A stretch of 64,000 bases of DNA from Warburgia ugandensis (GCA_035236585.1 CP141132.1:22791945-22855944); one strand, 5' to 3'. Shown: positions 12,001-25,872, counted from the stretch's first letter. Notes: generated by a model not told the origin, from the sequence alone. Program-made: numbers and translations.

Positions 12001-14499
12001 TGGTGTAGCTTTAATATTACCTGCAAGCACACAAATCAATATAATAATTTTCACATGAGAGAGGTCAATCCCACAAGGAATCTTACAAATTTGGATATTG
12101 ATAGATTTTATTTTGGTTACTTAACCTACCCAAAGAGAGATGGGTTTTGATTGAACTATAAACAGCATGGAATGGGAAATATGTATAAAATTAGTAATAT
12201 AAACTAAAGGAAGCATTCTAAAAATAAATATATTCAATGGAATTAGAACCTTTTGTAACTATCATACAATTAATAATAAAAAAATTAATTGAAAACTAGA
12301 ATGAATGAATCTAGGAAACTTTAACTGAAGAAACTTGCTAAAATTAAACTTTTCAAAATTAACACTTTTCTAATACAAAATATTCCTAATAAAACTTTCT
12401 AAAAATAAATTAAGTAACTTTATAAGCTAAACTAAGATGCAACTAACTAAGCAAGTAATGCTAAACTATCATCAAATGAGGGAACAATAAATTGGTTAAA
12501 GGCAAATCACCCAATCACCATGCGCATGACCCATGGAGTTATGCTCATGGTTCATGAGTGAGAAAATGGATGGAATGAATGAATTAAAGACTTCCTAACA
12601 AATTATTTAACTAAAATAGTAATTAAACTATCTATAAATTAGAATGGGTTCCTAAGAAATTAAAGTGAATGAACTACTAAGAATTATGCATGAATCATGA
12701 AAGGTAAAATTCCAGAAATATGGTGCTAATGAAACTTAAATCAATGAGGCATGGACTGATATGTCATGTGCAATAATCATGAACCACAACACTCAATATT
12801 GGAAATACTTTAATCTTGTAATTAACCAGAAACAATGCTCATTAAATCAGCTTATTCCTTGACTTAGAAGTTACATCGAAGATGGTGTAAATAAACATGG
12901 AGAACAAAGCTAAAAATTGTGCAATATTCTAATGCCTAAAACTTGATCCAAAGTGAAACTTAAACACTCCTAGAGAAAGGATAGCTTTGACTTTGAAGAA
13001 TTAAGCAAAAAAAATTATGAGAAGTGGAAGCAAGATTGAAAGGAGACTAAAGAGAAACTATGTGTAAGAAACTTAAACAACAAATAAAGTAATAAACAAT
13101 CAATGGAACTAAGGAAATTAAAGCAAGGTACTAACCTAAACTTAGAGTACAAAAAGAAAGGAAAGAAAGTAAGGAATAAGTTGTCAAAGACGATGAACAA
13201 TAGCCAAGGTGTTGAAGTCCAAAACCCTAAGAGTATCTCCAAGGAGATGTGTTTGATTTGAAGGAGTTAGAAGCAACCCTTCTACTTGAATTGGGCATGG
13301 AATTCCATGGTTTATATAGAGTTTTTTGGCTCTATAAGTTGATAAGATCTAATCCTAGGAAGAAAGAAGAGAATTAGAATTAGGGCTTTAGGTAGGAAAT
13401 TTAGGTGGTTGATTGGAGATAGAAGATTAGAAAGTAAGGTAAGGTGGGTAAGGTGGACTTTCTAAATATAAGCAAAAGGGTGAGGCACCACCTCTCAAGG
13501 GATGTGACATAGAAACCCTTTCCTTAAGGGGTCTTACATGTATGAATGGAAAGAAGGTGGAAAGAGATAGCAAAGGCAGAGGAAAGAGATAGGAAGGTGA
13601 GGTAGTTAAGTGGGGGATGGAATTAGAAGGTGGAGTTGGTGGAATGGATGGAATTAGAAGGAGGAGGCCCACTTTTCAAGGAATTTGGCTTGGAACTCAT
13701 TCCCTTTGTAAATATAGCATGTGGTGGGTAAGAAGGAGAGGAAAGAGGGGGAAAGAGAAGGAAAGAGAAGGAAATTTGACTTGGTTTCTACCTAGATTGG
13801 TCCACCTATGCATGCATATCTTACTATATACTAATTATCATCAAACTCCTTCTAATTATTACTTGAAATTCACATTTTTAGCATGGGATAATTGCTTCTA
13901 AAATGTTTCTAATCGTGTGACTACATGTGGCATGGCTCTCATGTGGCTTGGTGGCTCAATTTGATGCCTTAATGCTTGATGACTTAATTGACTATGTCAT
14001 TTGGCTTCAAGGCTTGAATGGCTTGACTTCTTTAGATTTCCTTGCTAGCTTAGGAAACTTGCATGTATGGCTCCAATTCTCATGCAAAGGTGGTGGAATT
14101 GCATGGCTTTTTGATTGGGCCTATTTTAATCACCTTTGGATATTCTAATTGCTTTCTTATCTGCCCTAAGATGATCTTGAACCTTGATTGAGCTTTGGAA
14201 TGATAAAATTTATATCTTAGCTCTCTCTTTTGATCCTGGTATTCAAATCTCATCTTACTTGATCTCAACTATTGAGTCCTCTTCTCAACACCTACAAAAG
14301 AGTAAAAATCCTAAAAGATTATGATCACTCACATACTACTATGGATTAGCTTTGAACTTGCCAAATATTAAAGTTTTGAATTATTTGGTCAGAAATGCAT
14401 GTGTTATAAAATTCCAGAAAAAACCTAGAAAAATGCCTATAATTTATAACACATGGACTACTAATTGGGTACTTTTTATACAAAATCAAATATTTATCA
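12001..14499 (-). mobile_element. Tat-like LTR, essentially complete, reverse orientation
   Basis: About 2.5 kb, running from TGGTGTAGC to TATTTATCA. The primer site beside 12001 shows that it is a 5' LTR of a reverse-oriented element. It shares block order with the forward LTRs at 25873-28687, 33146-36233 and 54422-57134. The blocks are a 'CTCATGTGGCTTGGTGGCTCA'-like block near 13940, pyrimidine/purine-rich middle sections, and the 'AATCCCACAAG' block near 12070. No target duplication can be shown because the partner LTR is missing or fused. Confidence 0.75.
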
Positions 14500-17400
14500 A
14501 TCATCCATAGATGATTGAGAAGGTTGTGAAGTGGTTGATCAATGTAATATCTAACTAATAAGTATTAAGGCAAGTTTGAAAGAGAGGAGATGTGTTAGAT
14601 GTAACCTAAAAGTTACACTCCCATAAAAAGAAATAAAAAAAAAAACTCAAGAAAAAAGAAACCTTTCAACTTATTTCCCATAGGATTAGGATTTATTATG
14701 TGTGTTTGTTTGTGCGCATCATTTAGTATACATGTCTCATTGTCTACTTTAGGTTTTCCTAAACTAGGTAAACAAAAAAAATCGTTATATATAACAAATA
14801 TCTTTCGTCGCATACAAAGTTGAGTTAACTTAGGCAAGGTTTAAAGAAATCAATCCAATCATACTAACACTACTGAAGCAATGGCCCATGAAGTAGAGGA
14901 TAAAAAGCCACTATCATTGTATTTCACTCCTCAGCCCTGATGCTCTGAGTATATGTGTGTGACAAAGGATACTCCTGATCTGTCTAATGCATTAGATGGA
15001 TTGGCCAATAGAATGGATAGTGAATTGAATAGGTTAAATGCTTTTAGGTAAGCCAGCAAGTCGTTTAGGAACCCTTAAAATAAGAGTTGTTATACCTATT
15101 CTCCACCAACACTACTTCATGGCCATCAAGCTCCAATGAAAATGCATATTATCAGGAGTAAGTGAATGCACCCAGTGTGTTCTCAAACCCTAGAAATTAT
15201 TCATATAATGGTATGAACTATCCTAGATGGGCTAAGTAAGCCAAAAAAATTTGGTCTCAAGATTATCAGGGAGGATCATCATGGTTCCACCCTGCTCAAC
15301 CCTTTCCCAGTACCCCAATGCCACAGTAGTATGAGTCATACCAATCATTTCCTCCACAACAGAGGGAACAATCATTAGAAGAGACTCTTCATTCATATAT
15401 GTAGAATACACTAGAATTTCAAGAAGCTACTAAATAATTTAATGCATAGATGGAATTTCAAAAGGGTCAAATAACTACTAATTTCATAGAAAGGGCTGAG
15501 GAAACTGAATAAATTGAGGATAATTAGAAGCCCAACAATAGCTATATAGGGATGGAAATATCATCAGAAGAACCATATGAAATAGTTGATCTCGAACAAT
15601 TGCTATTGTTCTCTAGTAATTAATCACTCAAGGTATGTCCTACATATTTTAGGTTTGATTCTGATACAGACAGCTCCATGGATAACAAGAATGCTTTAAT
15701 GGATACTAAGCTATTCATGGACACTTCTTAGTGAACATCTTAAGTAGGACCCCTTACATCTCCTGAGATTCCATTTGAGCCATTCAGTGCCAAAGAAGCA
15801 CCCAATTTAGACCAGTAGTTTTTATTTGACCAATCACAAGATGATAAAATAGGTTCATCTAAAACCTTCCTAGTTAGGGCCAAATAGGAGGGAGAGTTCA
15901 CTGATATTACATGCAAACATTGATTAACTCTAGAGTGCACATCAAAAGATACTAAGGGGTTGAGTCACACTAGTTTACTGCCTCCAAAAGAATAAGAACA
16001 ACCTTTTAAGGAAATGCAGAGCCAGCTTAACCCCAAGTATAGGAAAATTTAAGAGACAAGGAGGAATATTATATATTGTTCGATATGGGAACTATTATTC
16101 CTCAATTTGGCAACCATTGGGACCACTCATTTGAAGTTGATCCCATGAAATTAAGAATTATGGTGGTCTTTCATGTTCTAATCTTATTACCACAATACAT
16201 CTTTGGTTGGAAAATGTACATTGATTATTTTGAGATTTTGAAAGGAAGTGAGTTTTCTAGACAATCCTTTATGGTTAGTTAGGATTAGGGAGTTGATTAG
16301 TTAGGTTTAAGGTTTAGAATTATATTAATTTAGCTTAGTTGCATTTGCCTGGATTGTATATAATTGTCCACATCAATAAATCCATGCACTATCTCGGGAG
16401 TGCAGGTAACATCCTTCCAAACCTTCTCTCTTTACTTAGTTTTTCATTTGTCCAACTTTTATTTGCAAAAAAAAAAATTGAAAAATTTATGAAAATCTCC
16501 TCTATAAGGATGCAAATTTGGATTTTCTGTATATTTAAGCTATCTTTTAAACTTTAGCTTATTAATGAATTTGTATACATAGCCATGTATATATAGTTTA
16601 AGTTGAAGAGAAAATATAACTTAGAGATCCTCATGAAGATTTGTGAAGACTATTAACCCATGTGGGTTTAAAGCAAATCTTTCTTTGAAAGGATTATATA
16701 TAAATTGAAAATTTTCTTTAGTGTAATAAATTCCTAATTAGTCTTACTATTTTTTCTTAGGTCAACTATTAGGAAAGCATTTAAAAGACTATAATTTATC
16801 TCTTAAGTTTATAGTCATTTTAGGTCATATAAAACCTAGGAAATGATAGAGGACATCCTTGGTAATACTTAAATCCTTTAGCCTTCCTATGTTACTTTTC
16901 CACTAGTTAATCTCTTGAGCCTTTTTAATAAGCCTTTTCTCATGAACCCATTAATCATTACCTTTATTAAACCCTATAATATATGCTTTACCCAGTTGTT
17001 TTGGAAATATATAGAGAAGGTTGAAGAATTATCTTAAGAAAAAAAAAGTATGAGCTATAAAATTTAAGAGATGAACATCAAAAAGGGCCAAAAAATAGAA
17101 GAAGAAAAATTAAAGAAAGGTTATATTCTAAAAGTCAAAGTGAGAAAAATGGGAAAAGTCAAGAAAAAGATAGCCAATGAAAATGAAATGTTGACTCTTA
17201 TGGGTAGAAAAGAAAGTTGTCAATACACTAATGGAAGACCTCTACATATCTTCCAGACAACCTTTATTTGTCCTTATACCATTCTTTTACTAGCATGTCC
17301 TAAGCCTATGTTTTGTCCTAATTGAAGTCCTTACTTGATCTAAGGAGGAATATGACTTGGATATGGTTATGAATGGGTAGGGAATACTGGTAGAGTGTAA

Positions 17401-18060
17401 CATTCCTAATAGAGTGTAAAATTCATTATATTGATAGAGTGTAAGTTGGATATGGATATGGTTATCATTTTTTCTAAATTATTGTTCTTCTATATGGAAT
17501 ATGTGAAAATTTTAAACTTGATGAACATTATTCTACTAACATATTAATGAGAGATTTATCCCTTTCTGAGTGTCTTATTTCTAAGTGTCAGAATATATCC
17601 TATGAGTTTTGAAATCAAAACATACATTTCAAAGGTAATTTAAGTTATAATTGCCTTGTAGACCAATAATTGTATATACAGAAGATGTATCACATACTCA
17701 CTTTTTTGAGATTTAATGAATTAATGGGATGTCTTTAGCATAAGGGTAGGATTTTGAACTATTAGTCATTTCTATTAGCATGCTAAAGCTAGGATTTTAA
17801 TATAAGCTAAATACAAGAAGATTCTATGAGATACATGGACTTTCATGAGGTTTTTAAAAATGTTTATGGATAGCATTCCTGTAAACACTTACGAGACTGC
17901 AACTCATCCACTAGGGGTAACCTTACGGTTTAAAGGCTTTTTGCAAATGCTAATTACAAACTCTAGCATGTAGAAAAGTTGTTAAGATTTGTTTTTAGAT
18001 TTTTGTATTTATTTTTTGTAGTTTTGCTCAAGGACTAGCAAAATATAAGTTTGGGTGTAG
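14500..18060 (+). mobile_element. Internal region of a forward Tat-like relative, with broken gag-like frame
   Basis: From about 14881 to 16060 the plus strand carries a protein-like sequence interrupted by many stops. It matches the copy at 29813-31130: 'TCTGTCTAATGCATTAGATGG' (about 14980) compared with 29925, and 'CCACAACAGAGGGAACAATC' (15352) compared with 30365. Acidic and glutamine-rich stretches resemble plant Tat-type gag. The 3' end carries 'GGACTAGCAAAATATAAG' and a polypurine-like tract, a hallmark of Tat/Ogre elements just before the 3' LTR. No protease, reverse transcriptase or integrase remnant is visible, so the family looks non-autonomous. The 5' LTR expected before it is absent; a reverse-oriented LTR ends at 14499 instead. 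Confidence 0.6.
16076..16282 (+). pseudogene. Recurring peptide segment of the Tat-like internal region
   Basis: A short open segment whose translation includes 'NHWDHSFEVDP', 'MVVFHV', 'PQYIFGWKMYIDYFEILKG'. The same pattern (W-D-H/N-S, P-x-K-x-K, V-V-F-H, P-P/P-Q, Y-I-D-Y-x-E-I-L-K) can be read, with stops and substitutions, at 31140-31320 on the plus strand and at about 10205-10330 on the minus strand. I do not recognise a named domain. Recurrence in diverged copies suggests that the ancestral element encoded this segment; the ORF here is probably not a cellular gene. Confidence 0.5.
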
Positions 18061-18061
18061 T
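18046..18061 (+). other. Polypurine tract region before a 3' LTR
   Basis: The sequence AAGTTTGGGTGTAG after 'GGACTAGCAAAAT' matches the position and pattern of the plus-strand priming tract of Tat/Ogre elements. It is followed at 18062 by TGATGTATATC, a plausible LTR start. The copy at 33131-33145 has TAGTTTAAGGGTG. Confidence 0.55.
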
Positions 18062-20950
18062 TGATGTATATCTACATAATAGATACACAACCCCATACTT
18101 AGAAGGTTTTAATCCAAGAAATCACTTAATTATCACCAATTAGGGTTAATAATACTATTTTGTAGGTCCACAGTACAAATAAAAAAAACATAAAATTACC
18201 AATTTTACCCTTTAAAGAGAAATTTCACCTTGCATGCTACATCATGGGTCACACATGCCAAAAATAAAGTCTTGGAGATTCAAAATGATCATTGATTGTT
18301 AATGTCAAAGTCAGAGTGGTCAGAAACCTCATGCACAACTCCTACTTAAGGGTGAAAAGGTGACAAATTCTCAATTCATGCATAATTGCATACATTTTAC
18401 TGCCTTAAGAAGCCTATGAGATAAGTTCTATTCACATACAATAGGACCATAAACAATGAAAGCTTCTTAGAAATAAAAGAAGACTAGGACCCACATGAAG
18501 ATTTTTACTTACTTTCTCTCTCTACTACACCAAAAGAAGAAGATCAACCAATGATTGGATGTCTTATCCATGCAAGGTATTCAAGCACACTTAGTCCCAC
18601 CTAAAATACATGAAGATATCTCTAAGGAATAAAGGACATCCATTCTAAGGCAATCTAATCCAACGATGGAAAGAAAATGAAGCTTAAAGAAGATTTACAT
18701 GTCATAATGAGATCTCATCCACTCAAGTAAGAGTAAGTATTATCTAAGGGCTAGGAATGAAGCATTGAAAGGATCTAAACCCTAACCACCTTTTTCCATT
18801 TGAAAAGTCAATACAAAATCCTAAGGAAAGGAAAATCTCAACCACTCATCTTCATCAAATGGTCCATGAATTTTAGGGTTACTAAAAGCAAAGCATACAC
18901 ATCCACTTGAATTACATCCCCCCTTGGACTTTCTAATTTTGAGACCCTTAGATTCCATCTCAAACTTTTCTTTATTTTCTATTTTCTTCCAATCTATTTT
19001 CCTTTCTACTTATTCCTTACCTTCTCACTAGCTTCTTTTCTTTTCTTTTATTCACCACATTTCATTTTCCACCCCAAAATCCCACATGAAAAACACACCT
19101 CCCCCTCCTAATGCACTTACTAATCCCCACCCAACTTCCATTCGTTCCATCTTAAGTTACCTATTTTCCTTTTCTTTCTATTTATTTCTTTCCCTACTTA
19201 TTCTCTTTCCTTTCCAAGATTATTTCCTTACCGATTCTTTTCCATTATTTCTTATTTTTCTCTCCCACTCCCATATATCAAAAACAAAACCCCCTAATCC
19301 AGCCTCCATTCCATTCTAATTTAAGTGGCTTAATCTAAAACATTCAATCCTCTTGATTCCCACTCTAAAAACTTATAAATTGAAGTGTTTTGATTGAGTT
19401 TAGATCTTTCAACTTTCCCTATAGTTCAAGGCTAAAGCTAGGAGAAATAGAGGGAGGACGATCACCCTCACTCAAGCTCCCTTCAAGCATCCATGTTCAA
19501 ATCAATTGGAGATAAATGTAGGGTCTTAACTTATTACAATTCCTTTCTTGCTTATTTCCTTCTTATTTCTCTTCCATATTCTATCTTTTCCATTCACCTT
19601 CTTCTAGCATGCATTCACTTAGGATTTTCTTAGGTGGCTCATGCACTATGCATCATCCATGTTTCATTAGTTTGCACGCATACTTTAGTTTTAGATTTTC
19701 CTTTGTTTTTCTTGCAATTTTCTCTTTTTTTCTTGCTTTGTAATTCATGTATAGAATCTTAGTTTCTTTCATCTTATAGTAATATATGTGCATATCCATG
19801 TTCCCTTCCCATTAATCAAGTTTTCTATTCATTAAGGCCATAGAATTCACATGCATGCCTTGAAAATTGAGTGGATGCATCTTTTTTAGTTTTACAAGCA
19901 ATCTTTCTTTATAGTTTCCTCAGGATGCATTCATGCTAGTTTTTTAATTTTGCTTCCTTGAGTTATTTCTTACTTAGTAGATCATGTTTGTAGTATTACT
20001 TTTCATTTAACTTCTTTATTTTCCATGTCTTAAACACTTTCCTGATTTAGAAGTTGGATAGTTTTTAATTTTAGACCTCATGCTTAGTTGTTACATCTTC
20101 CTTTTAGATTTTAGTAACTTTCCATTTTCTTTCCATACATCTTAGGATTACTTTGGAAATATTTTAGAATCCATTTGCAAGTTAGATTCTTTTATTTAGC
20201 TTTTTCTTGATTTAGAAACCCATTTTTAGCTTAGTTTGACTTTTCAAATTCCCCTGCATACATTATAAGATTAGTTTAGAACCCTCATATATGTTAGTTT
20301 CTTAGATGTAGAATACATTACCACTTTCTAATTCCATGCATAACATTGTAGTTGCATAGTATCATAGTCAAATAGTTGCATGCATCACCATTTTCTATTT
20401 TTAAATCAAATGCACACACTTGCTTAATTTGCACACATGGAACCCTCCATGTTAGGATTTCATTCATCACCATCTCTTCCATCATTCACTATCACTTCCG
20501 ATCACTTACATACCCTCTTAACATCTTTCCTCATTTTCCACTTTATATTTTCATGCTACAGACACCCATTTTCTAATTTTAGATTACATGCATAGTTCAT
20601 GTTACTTAGTTCATGCATCATTCTTATTCTTCTTTCTAATTTCTTTTTATGGAGTTGGAATAAGGAAAAGAAAAGAATTCTTATGTATTTTTAAGGTAAT
20701 AAGTGTGCTTTCTAAATCCTTAAACACGGTTGAGAAAACATTCAAATCCATTCGTAAAGCCACCTAGATACCTAGCTAAAGGCATCATGTTGAAGGGTAC
20801 GATTTCACTATGTACTATACCTTGCTTCATCTCTTAGGGCCAAAATTAGTGAGTCCTAAGCTAAGGGCAATTTTCTCCCCTTTGCTTTCCTTTTATTCTA
20901 TTTCATTTTTAAGGTAGGAAGCCTCCTCTATGGATGCCCTTCACTTAAAG
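18062..20950 (+). mobile_element. Probable diverged 3' LTR of the 14500-18060 element
   Basis: AT-rich sequence that starts TGATGTATATC immediately after the polypurine tract. It has the same general composition as the Tat-like LTRs: pyrimidine-rich middle, then T-rich stretches. I do not see direct sequence matches to the other LTRs, so it would be a separate subfamily. The right end is uncertain and is placed before the TGTGATG at 20958. ORFs at 19086-19319 and 20376-20576 are low-complexity pyrimidine runs. Confidence 0.4.
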
Positions 20951-20957
20951 ATGAATG

Positions 20958-23900
20958 TGTGATGTCCCTGGTTTTTATAAATAGATTTTCTAAATATTTT
21001 TGAAATTTGTCAGGATCAATCCTTGAAATAATTTTTTACACTACATATATTAATAAGTTTGAAACTACTTCTTCAATCCCGAATACATCAACAAATCTCC
21101 ACAATATATTTCAAAGTAATAGTTCATATTTTTTAGCCAATCAAGAGGGACTAGTCACATCCCAAATGCTACTAAGTTAGATTACAATATAAATTTCAAA
21201 TATTATAATTTATTACAAATTAATTAAAGTCTTCAAATAAAATGAAACTATTCATAGTTCTTCATACTTTAAAACTCCAAGTTTACTCAGTCTTCTATGT
21301 GTCAATCCCAAGCTTTCCCTTCTGCTTCACTTGTGTGATGGTTTGGTGAGTAATATGAATTGCCCAGTAGCAAATCTAAAACTTGGCAAAAACTACAAAA
21401 ATTTGCTATGCAAGTATTTTCTTTTTCTTTTTCTTTTTTTAACTATATACATGTACTATTAAACACACCATAATCAAATTTCAATTCATATCAAATAGTT
21501 ATGTAACAATCAAAATAACATAATATTGGATAATACAACTAATATCCAAGGCATAAAAAGATTTGAGTCAAATTCAATCTATATTCATTGAATGATTAAC
21601 TCATCAGTCAATCCATTCAATGATTAGTCTATAGCTAAGTTGCACTTACTGTCCTACCATAGGTAATAGTCAATATTCTCGAAAATGACTAACATGTTAG
21701 CCCATGTCCAAACAAAATATAAGGTTGATTATACACACTACAAAACCAAAGTTTCTACCTACACTCGTCAGTGGAAACAACACTAACTACACAGACTGCA
21801 TGGTACAGCTAGATCAATCCTATATAATGGTAGTCCTCCCATGTAACATACCCTCATCAAACATGCCTATTATAGGCTAGTATCTATTCAAAAGTTAGTG
21901 GCTAATTGGCTTCCTAGCATAGCAACCAAGGGTTTCACATGAAATCCCTAAGCCAGGATCAACTCTTAAGAGTTTCCTAAATTTTTTGTCAAATTTACTA
22001 CCTAAAAGTGTAAAATCATAAAGAATATATACTAATAAGTAATATAGATTTATTGTTCTTGCTAGTAAAAATTAAATATATGTATAACCCTTAAGGTTAA
22101 ATCAAATAGAATTTCAATAGACTAATGTATGATGTTAAATATACTTTCAAAGCAAACCAGAATGAGTGTGCACAATTTTTTTTTATAATCAAATAAAATA
22201 TTAGAATTACTATACATCAATAAAAAGAAGGACAAAATCAATTATGATTATATGTATTTATATCCTATCAAATGATACCCACTATTAAACCAATCAAAAA
22301 ATCAAAGTAAATGATTTTATAGTTATTTAGAAATATAAAGATTAGTGAAAATAAATATTAAGTACATTCTCATGTTATATATATATATATATATACATAA
22401 CTATGACATAGTTCAACTTATCATAAGCAGTTTATATGTTATCTTATGATGATGACTTATGTATTTTTTGGCATTTAATAATCTATTTTATTCAATGCAT
22501 CATGTACCTATACATTGCTAGATTCTTGGTTCATATGAAATGTTTAATATACCCAACCTTAAGTTTTGCTTAGGTTGGTTGGTTTCATGCTTGTGATCAC
22601 TTATTTAGAACAATACTAAGTCATATGCATGATTAATATTATGCCGCATGATACCATATCCCTTGTCTTTATTTGGACACTCAATTCCTTATGTTTGGTT
22701 CCAACTAGACTGATCAATGTCATACAACTAATCATGACTAGGCTACTTCATGTCTTGTGCCTTATTATTGCTAAGTTTCGAGGTGCTTTGCATCTAATCA
22801 AAATCCTTGTACCATATAGCAATATATTGTAATATGTGAAGTGTTGCAATCTAATCGAATGAATGATGCTAGTTTGGTCCATCATGCTAGCCTACAGAGT
22901 ACTAGAAAAATGTTGTTCCTAATTCATGCTAATACACTGAGTCTTTATAGGTGACTAGATACATGGTGCGATCATCAAGGCTAGCATAGATTGTTAAGTG
23001 CTTGATGTGGCATTTAATGATAATACCTCATGCCCTTTTGAATTTGTTTTGTTCCTAGTTGCATGATACAATCACCAAGTCCAATAAGCCATGCCCATGC
23101 AGATTGTCAATTGCATGGTGTGGTTTTTTGTGCTTGTGTACACATACATTGGATATTATATTAATTATGCAAATAGTATAAGGCATAGCTTAATATTCAT
23201 TTGTGAAACTATAAGTCAATGCTCAATATCCAGCATGCATGAGCTTAGTTCAAATCTTAATGTGTGACTATTGTTCAGAATATTTTATGCATGGATTCAA
23301 CTCAAAATATGGAATGATTGTCATATACAAGATGATATGTGTTTTCACCTATTACATATCTATAACTGTGTCAAACATTTGAAATATTTACATATTATTA
23401 ATCTATATCTTTGCATCAGTCTTTTTTTTATTTGAATTTTAGTATTTATATGTTTATCTAATATTCTATGCTCAACACATGATGTGCCTAAGTCTAGCTT
23501 AGTATGATGTGTGCTTGGATATTGTTGAGTGTGTCCTACCTTTTTACCTTAAGATAAGGTGTGGTTGTTGTGACCCGTATGCCATATGATCGTTCAATAC
23601 ATAGTGCACTTGGTCACTTTCTTTTCTAGACACGCCATGTTCTCAAGTTAGACATGAAACATGATGTGTCTGATTATTTCATTAAACACTATAAACCTAC
23701 GCATAATCTGTTGTACAATATGCCTGCACAAATTTTAGGATATCAAGCATTTAATTTTGGTACAATGTGCATGTGATTAATCATTAATTAGTGCATGTTG
23801 TAGTTGGTAAAACTCCATGAGTCACACACACTAGGCAATATTTGACGTGCACTCTTATCATGACTATGTACATGGTATTCAATTAAAATAAGAAACACAC

Positions 23901-25377
23901 ACATATATAACTATATGGCTAAAAATTCGAAGATGAATAATTTTCACATGAAAACATCATCATGAACATGTTTGAATTAAATGAAGTCAAATCAATCTCA
24001 TTTCAAATTCCTAAGCATATTAAACAACCTTTCGTAGAGGATTCATAGCTCCATACCCAAAATTTCAAATAATGAGAACTCAATGTTTTTTAACGCTTAA
24101 TTGGATCATGCATCATTTACCAAATTTAAAATCAAAAGAAAAAATTTGTCTTATCATCTATTCTTGAATTATACGTCAATACTCATATTGAAAAATAATA
24201 TAAAAAATTAAAGAAAAAGCTTTGTCTTAACATCTATTCCTAAGTTATATATGAGTTTCAAAAAAAATTGAAGAAACCCAATCATAGCCTAAACTCAATT
24301 CATGCATAAATTTCTAGATCTATAATATAAAAAATTTCTAGCTAAACATATATCCATGATCATGCACAACTATTCTAATCAAGATATCCAATTTAAACAT
24401 TTACCACATGATTATCATCTAGCAATTTATCAAGCATATATGCATTTAAAATCCAAAGATTCATGCAATTTCATTCCAAAAACAATAAACAAATATCAAT
24501 ACTTTTTTTTTCAAAAGAAAATTGTGGTCTAGTTCAAAATTCCCTACCTCAAAACGCAATTTTCTTCAACCCAATCATTCTACTTCTACTTGATCTTTGG
24601 ACAAACTCGAGATCTAAGCTTTTCCTCCTATCTTTTCTTTGTTTTTCTTTTCTCTTTTCTCTCTTTGTCTCATGCACTCCTCCTTTTCTCTCTAACAATT
24701 TCACGCATGAAAAGGCTTAGTTTCCTCTTACAACATCCCTTTGATAAAAGTTTCCTTTTGTAAAGTCTTTATTATTAAAGTTGTTTACATTTTTTTTATA
24801 ATCTTTTTAGATTCTTGCCATGTGTTGATTTTCCCATTGGTTACAGGTTTGTAATTCTCCTAGTATTAATTCTTAATTTATTTTTGACAATTTGATTGTC
24901 ATCCAATAATTCAAATCTATAACTCTTCTTTCTTGGTCTCTTTTATTTCGTAACCCTTGGATCACCATCCAATGGTTTACTTAGATTCATACTTTGGCAA
25001 TAATATCTTTATACATTTTTTCATATGGAAACCATCCTTTGCCATGTGGGTTTTCTTATATGGCTTGTCCACATGTAAAATTCAAATTAATTAATAAATT
25101 AGAATAAAAAATTATTTTCTTCTTAAAAATAGTTAGGAAGGTGACTTGAAGTCAAGAGCTTGTCTTGACAAGTTCTTCTTAGAACTTCTTAGCTACACTT
25201 AGCTTAGGTCATCAAGTCTTACCAGATTAAAATTTTATTAGTACTTATATCCTAATTACATATAATTTATTTAATGAGTTATAATTGGGAAATTTGTTTA
25301 AGCTTTATTTCAAGTCACTTTTACAGCATAATAGTGAACAAATAACTTTAAAATTTTCAAAATTTGTAATTATAACA
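20958..25377 (-). repeat. AT-rich block, possible interrupted Gypsy-type LTR
   Basis: The block starts TGTGATGTCCCTGG, similar to the TGTGATGACCAGGG terminus of the solo Gypsy LTR at 58753, and could end at ATTATAACA (25377). If so it is a reverse-oriented LTR of another Gypsy family carrying an insertion in its middle. No flanking duplication fits (GAATG on the left, TTTCT on the right) and there is no second copy in the window to confirm the ends. No gene is visible; short ORFs at 22629-22832 and 24463-24720 look fortuitous. Confidence 0.3.
22377..22396. repeat. (TA)n microsatellite
   Basis: About 19-20 bases of TA alternation inside the AT-rich block. Confidence 0.9.
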
Positions 25378-25872
25378 TTTCTTTATTTGTCAAAAACATT
25401 TCTTTGTTTCCTTCTTAGTTAGTTCTTAGTTTAATGTTTACTTTCTTTATTCCTTCTCTTGAATTCTTGGCTAGGTTAAAGTAAGATTACCTAAATTTTA
25501 ATTAACTCCATTTATTAGAGTTTTCATTGGATTAACCCATATTTACCTTTTCTATACTTCAAAATAGAGCCATACATTTATGATAATTATTAAGACACAT
25601 CAGGCCCCATGCAACTCATCTCTCTCATGTACCCCCTCTCACCATGTAGGTCTATTGATTTCTTTTACCTTCACCTTCACCATGAGGCCACTATCCTCTT
25701 TTTCTCTCTCAACTTGTGGATTCTCAATGCACCAACTGGGCCCCATGGTCTATTCTCTTTTCATTTATTGGACCTTGATAGTAACATGAAGTAGAGAGAG
25801 ATTTGGGGCTAAATAGTGACACACAAAGTGGGTGAGAGAGAGAGAGTTCTATATGTAAGTAGTTACGGTATG
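25378..25872. other. Unassigned spacer
   Basis: No gene, RNA or recognised repeat is visible between the AT-rich block and the full-length Tat-like element. Two overlapping short ORFs (25580-25794) have a low-complexity Ser/Leu/Phe composition and no recognisable domain. Confidence 0.5.

Noticed and set aside
13427..13901. ORFs on both strands in the 13.4-13.9 kb region
   Set aside because: They lie in purine/pyrimidine-rich parts of the Tat-like LTR and are not conserved as frames in the other LTR copies.
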